A DNA stretch of 15,772 bases from Pelagibacteraceae bacterium TMED65. GTDB taxonomy: Bacteria > Pseudomonadota > Alphaproteobacteria > TMED127. Location: the NCBI GenBank assembly GCA_002167215.1, contig NHDS01000009.1, forward strand, positions 1 through 15,772, given 5' to 3'. Under the pieces are notes generated by a model that saw nothing but the letters and a program-made list of their open reading frames with translations, searched no databases and was not told the DNA's origin. Position 1 is the stretch's first letter; every line of letters begins with the position of its first letter. The translations under genes and the position numbers were made by a program. Shown here piece after piece: positions 13,048 through 15,772 of the stretch.

Positions 13048-15180
13048 TTAGACGACGGGGTCTTCTGAATCCTGGTAGCGGATTACGGGTCTCATTGCTT
13101 CAAGTTGTTTTCTTGGGATGTGGCAATAGATTTTATGTTGATCGCCATAATTCTGAAGTGGGGGATTTTTGGTTTCGCAAATGTCTCCAACCTTACGGGG
13201 GCATCGTGAGGCAAACCTGCAACCTGACTTCGGGTTAATCGGGCTGGGGACAGATCCCTCAAGGCGAATACTTTCTTGGTCAATATTTGGATCGGGCAGC
13301 GAAATAGCCGAGAGCAATGCCTCTGTGTATGGGTGGTATGGCGGAACGAAAACCTCTTCTGGCGATCCGATCTCACACAATCGACCCATATACATAACGG
13401 CGACCCTATCCGACAGGTAACGAACAACGGAAAGATCGTGGGAGATAAATAGGTATGCTGCGTTAGATGATCTCTGCAGTTCAACCAGGAGATTAAGGAT
13501 TGCTGCCTGAACCGAAACATCGAGAGCTGACAACGGCTCGTCACAGACAATCAGGTCCGGATCTGCCGCAAACGCGCGAGCAATCGCGACCCGTTGTTTT
13601 TCGCCGCCGGAAAGCTCGTGCGGATACCTTGAAGCGTAATGGGCTGGCAAGTTGACGCTTTGGAGCAGGTGAGCAACGCGGGCGTCTCGTGCTTTTTCGT
13701 CTGCCAACCCAAAAAGTTCCAACGGGCGACCAATGGTTTCTCCGATAGATTTCTGTGGATTGAGTGTTGCGTCTGGGTTTTGAAAGACAATTTGAACCCG
13801 GCGCCTGACATCACCACTGCGGTTCCGCGCTTTGCCTTCCAGTAATTTATTCTCAAATGCCATAGATCCATTGGTCGCGGTTTGTAACCCGACGACGGTT
13901 CGACCGAGAGTGGTCTTACCACAGCCAGACTCTCCAACAATCGCAAGCGTTTGTCCCCGCTCTAAATTTAAATCAATGCCATCAATGGCATGAACATTTC
14001 GAACACTCTTGCCTGTGATCATTTCAGCCAAATTGCGACGAAGGGGGTATAAACATTGCAAAGCATCCACGTTGAGAATGGGAACACCATCGTGCGTTTC
14101 TTCTCTTGATTTGGTTTTGCGAGCATTTCGGTCGAATTCAAAAGTCGGAATGTTGTTCCAACGTACACAGCGAACAAAGTCCTCGTCGCCATCTATCATT
14201 TCTTTTTGAATGTCTTCTTTAACACATTGATCCTTGCTTTCGCTGCAACGTGGTGCAAAGACACAGCCTGAGGGCAATTCACTGAGGTTGGGCAACCGTC
14301 CTTCGATTGCGTTCAATGGACGATCATGCTTTGAGAGATCAAGGCGCGGAATGCAAGTCAGCAGACTACGCGTATATGGGTGCGCGGGCGCAGTAAAGAC
14401 TCGGGAAACTGGCCCTTGTTCAACGATTTGTCCAGCATACATAACCGCGACACGGTGACAAAACTTGGCTACGACGCCTAGGTTGTGGGTGATATAAAGA
14501 ATAGCAGATCCGTGTATTTCTTTTAGCTTGGCAACAAGATCAAGGATGTGTGCTTCGGTTGTGACATCAAGGCCTGTCGTGGGTTCGTCCATGATTAAAA
14601 GTTCTGGATTACATGCGAACGCCATTGCGATCACCACGCGTTGCTGTTGTCCGCCAGATAATTCATGGGGATATCTCTCATAGAAGCTGGCTGGATCAGG
14701 AAGCTTGACCTCCTCTAGGAGTCCGAGCACTCGTTCTCGTACTTCTGCTGCTTGCATATTCGTATGTTCATTCACGACCTCTGCAATTTGGTCACCGATC
14801 CGGTACGCTGGGTTTAGCGCCGTTTGTGGATCTTGATAGACCATCGCAATTCGTGACCCTTGAATTCGCTTCAGTTCACCAGAATTTAGGGAAAGAACAT
14901 CAGTATCATGAAAATTGATGGAGCCCTTCATGATCCGACCGGCTGCATCAAGACCTCGCATCGACGCGAACGCTACAGAACTTTTCCCCGAGCCACTCTC
15001 ACCGACCAACGCGAGGGTCTCCCCGGCATGAACGGTGAGATCCACACCGCGAACGGCTTTGACTTCTTTGCCGCGCGGAAAATACGAAATGTGCATATCT
15101 CGTATCGTTAGAACCGGCTTCCCGGTTTGAACGTCCTGCTCAAGCGTGCCGACATCGCCTTCTGAGACTGGACTACTCAT
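13048..15180 (-). CDS. Peptide/opine ABC transporter, fused double ATPase
   Basis: A 710-residue protein carrying two complete nucleotide-binding domains of the OppD/DppD and OppF/DppF types. The first has Walker A GESGSGKS (60-67), Gln116, LSGGQ (174-178), LLIMDE (194-199) and His232; the second has GESGCGKT (416-423), Gln467, LSGGE (523-527), LIVCDE (543-548) and His581. Each ends in an oligopeptide-type C-terminal extension with spaced cysteines (306, 312, 319, 338 and 654, 660, 668, 686). Similar cysteine sets in OppD proteins can hold an iron-sulfur cluster. ATG 15180 is chosen over an in-frame start at 15225 because GAGGAAAA precedes it; it overlaps the permease stop by eight bases, indicating translational coupling. 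It energises import of a peptide-like or nitrogenous solute with the adjacent permease. The substrate-binding protein and second permease are not in the window. Confidence 0.93.
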   Translation of the reverse strand: MSSPVSEGDVGTLEQDVQTGKPVLTIRDMHISYFPRGKEVKAVRGVDLTVHAGETLALVGESGSGKSSVAFASMRGLDAAGRIMKGSINFHDTDVLSLNSGELKRIQGSRIAMVYQDPQTALNPAYRIGDQIAEVVNEHTNMQAAEVRERVLGLLEEVKLPDPASFYERYPHELSGGQQQRVVIAMAFACNPELLIMDEPTTGLDVTTEAHILDLVAKLKEIHGSAILYITHNLGVVAKFCHRVAVMYAGQIVEQGPVSRVFTAPAHPYTRSLLTCIPRLDLSKHDRPLNAIEGRLPNLSELPSGCVFAPRCSESKDQCVKEDIQKEMIDGDEDFVRCVRWNNIPTFEFDRNARKTKSREETHDGVPILNVDALQCLYPLRRNLAEMITGKSVRNVHAIDGIDLNLERGQTLAIVGESGCGKTTLGRTVVGLQTATNGSMAFENKLLEGKARNRSGDVRRRVQIVFQNPDATLNPQKSIGETIGRPLELFGLADEKARDARVAHLLQSVNLPAHYASRYPHELSGGEKQRVAIARAFAADPDLIVCDEPLSALDVSVQAAILNLLVELQRSSNAAYLFISHDLSVVRYLSDRVAVMYMGRLCEIGSPEEVFVPPYHPYTEALLSAISLPDPNIDQESIRLEGSVPSPINPKSGCRFASRCPRKVGDICETKNPPLQNYGDQHKIYCHIPRKQLEAMRPVIRYQDSEDPVV

Positions 15181-15772
15181 CGTTGGTTTTCCTCGCTGCA
15201 AGATATTCGCGCATGCCATCACCAAGCAAATTCACGGAGATAATAAGAAGTACAATCGCACCCGCCGGCGCAAAGACCACCCAAGGGGCTGAAACTAAGA
15301 ATGCGCGTTCTTTAGCAATCATTAGTCCCCAGTCTGGAGCAGGTGGCTGCGCACCAAGCCCGAGGTAGCTCAGCGACACGACGAGAAGCACCGCATAGCT
15401 AAGTCGGATACACGTTTCGACGATCACAGGTGGCCAGACGTTCGGAAGAATTTCGCGGAATATTATGTAGCTATTCGACTCGCCGCGAACTTCAGCGGCC
15501 TCAACAAATTGAACGTTGCGCAGTCCTAAGGTAGCACTCCGAACTACGCGTGCGACCTTAGGAATGAAAACGATCCCGATGCTTAAGACCGCATTAATTT
15601 CGTTTGAACCAAGCGCAGCAACCACGAGCATGGCCAGAAGAAGGGCAGGGAAGGACATTACGATATCGGTGAGCCGCATCAGGATTTCATCGAACCATCC
15701 ACCAATGAAACCACTGAACAGCCCAATTATAAGGCCGATAGTGACGCCAATGATTGTCCCTGTGCCGGCCAT
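15173..15772 (-). CDS. ABC transporter permease, OppC/DppC type (partial)
   Basis: A partial inner-membrane permease of which 199 residues are in the window. Hydrophobic segments are seen near GVTIGLIIGLFSGFIGGW, MSFPALLLAMLVVAALG, AVLSIGIVFIPKV, SYAVLLVVSLSYLGLG and PAGAIVLLIISVNLLG. The cytoplasmic EAA loop (VEAAEVRGESNSYIIFREI), which docks on the ATPase, is intact. The family is normally 280-300 residues with one more N-terminal helix and a periplasmic domain, so about 90 residues lie beyond 15772 and the ATG at 15770-15772 is probably internal. The stop overlaps the ATPase start by eight bases. Confidence 0.88.
   Translation of the reverse strand: MAGTGTIIGVTIGLIIGLFSGFIGGWFDEILMRLTDIVMSFPALLLAMLVVAALGSNEINAVLSIGIVFIPKVARVVRSATLGLRNVQFVEAAEVRGESNSYIIFREILPNVWPPVIVETCIRLSYAVLLVVSLSYLGLGAQPPAPDWGLMIAKERAFLVSAPWVVFAPAGAIVLLIISVNLLGDGMREYLAARKTNDE

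Noticed and set aside
13092..13946. Minus-strand frames within the ABC ATPase gene
   Set aside because: Same strand but different frame from the ATPase, whose Walker and signature motifs fix the correct frame.
1..15772. CRISPR array, tRNA, rRNA or intact insertion sequence
   Set aside because: No regularly spaced repeats, no cloverleaf-like or rRNA-like stretches and no transposase-like frame were seen in either strand.

Overview
The window looks like part of an alphaproteobacterial chromosome of moderate GC content. That is an inference from the style of the proteins (the arginase-like subfamily, the OppD/DppD-type ABC ATPase, TauD, MmgE/PrpD), because no rRNA, tRNA or other taxonomic marker is present. 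Ten genes appear functional (one partial, one doubtful). At least four are clearly decayed, with in-frame stops, frameshifts or large internal deletions. This mix points to a lineage that is actively losing genes, such as a host-associated or recently niche-shifted bacterium.

Layout. (1) 1-240: a GC-rich palindromic edge followed by an inverted repeat upstream of the first gene. (2) 241-2639 (+): an arginase/agmatinase-like ureohydrolase and an MmgE/PrpD-family protein, separated by a perfect hairpin. (3) 2640-3930: mostly debris. It holds a small HGGxSTG-type ORF (+), the stop-riddled C-terminal remnant of an amidohydrolase (+), and the C-terminal remnant of an M20 peptidase/deacetylase (-). 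(4) 3933-6532 (-): an intact ATZ/TRZ-type amidohydrolase preceded by a decayed Bcr/CflA-like MFS transporter; with the M20 remnant these look like a former transporter-amidohydrolase-deacylase operon. (5) 6687-9197 (+): two tandem paralogous genes, each encoding three fused RidA/YjgF-like domains, six in all. (6) 9218-11211 (-): a second MmgE/PrpD protein followed by a broken cytosine-deaminase-like amidohydrolase. (7) 11315-11965 (+): a DUF1028 protein, divergent from the second MmgE/PrpD gene. (8) 11974-15772 (-): a peptide/opine-type ABC permease (cut by the window edge), a double-ATPase ABC protein and a TauD/TfdA-type Fe(II)/2-oxoglutarate dioxygenase, apparently one operon.

How they may work together (inference). 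Most of the intact genes are C-N hydrolases or partners often seen with them: uptake through the Opp/Dpp-type ABC system, oxidative opening by the dioxygenase, hydrolysis by the amidohydrolase and the ureohydrolase, removal of enamine/imine intermediates or related chemistry by the RidA-like proteins, and carbon-skeleton processing by the MmgE/PrpD proteins. The substrate cannot be read from the sequence; a guanidino, amidine or N-heterocyclic compound is the most natural guess. The most unusual element is the pair of triple-RidA fusion genes. All six domains carry Thr where canonical RidA has its catalytic Arg.
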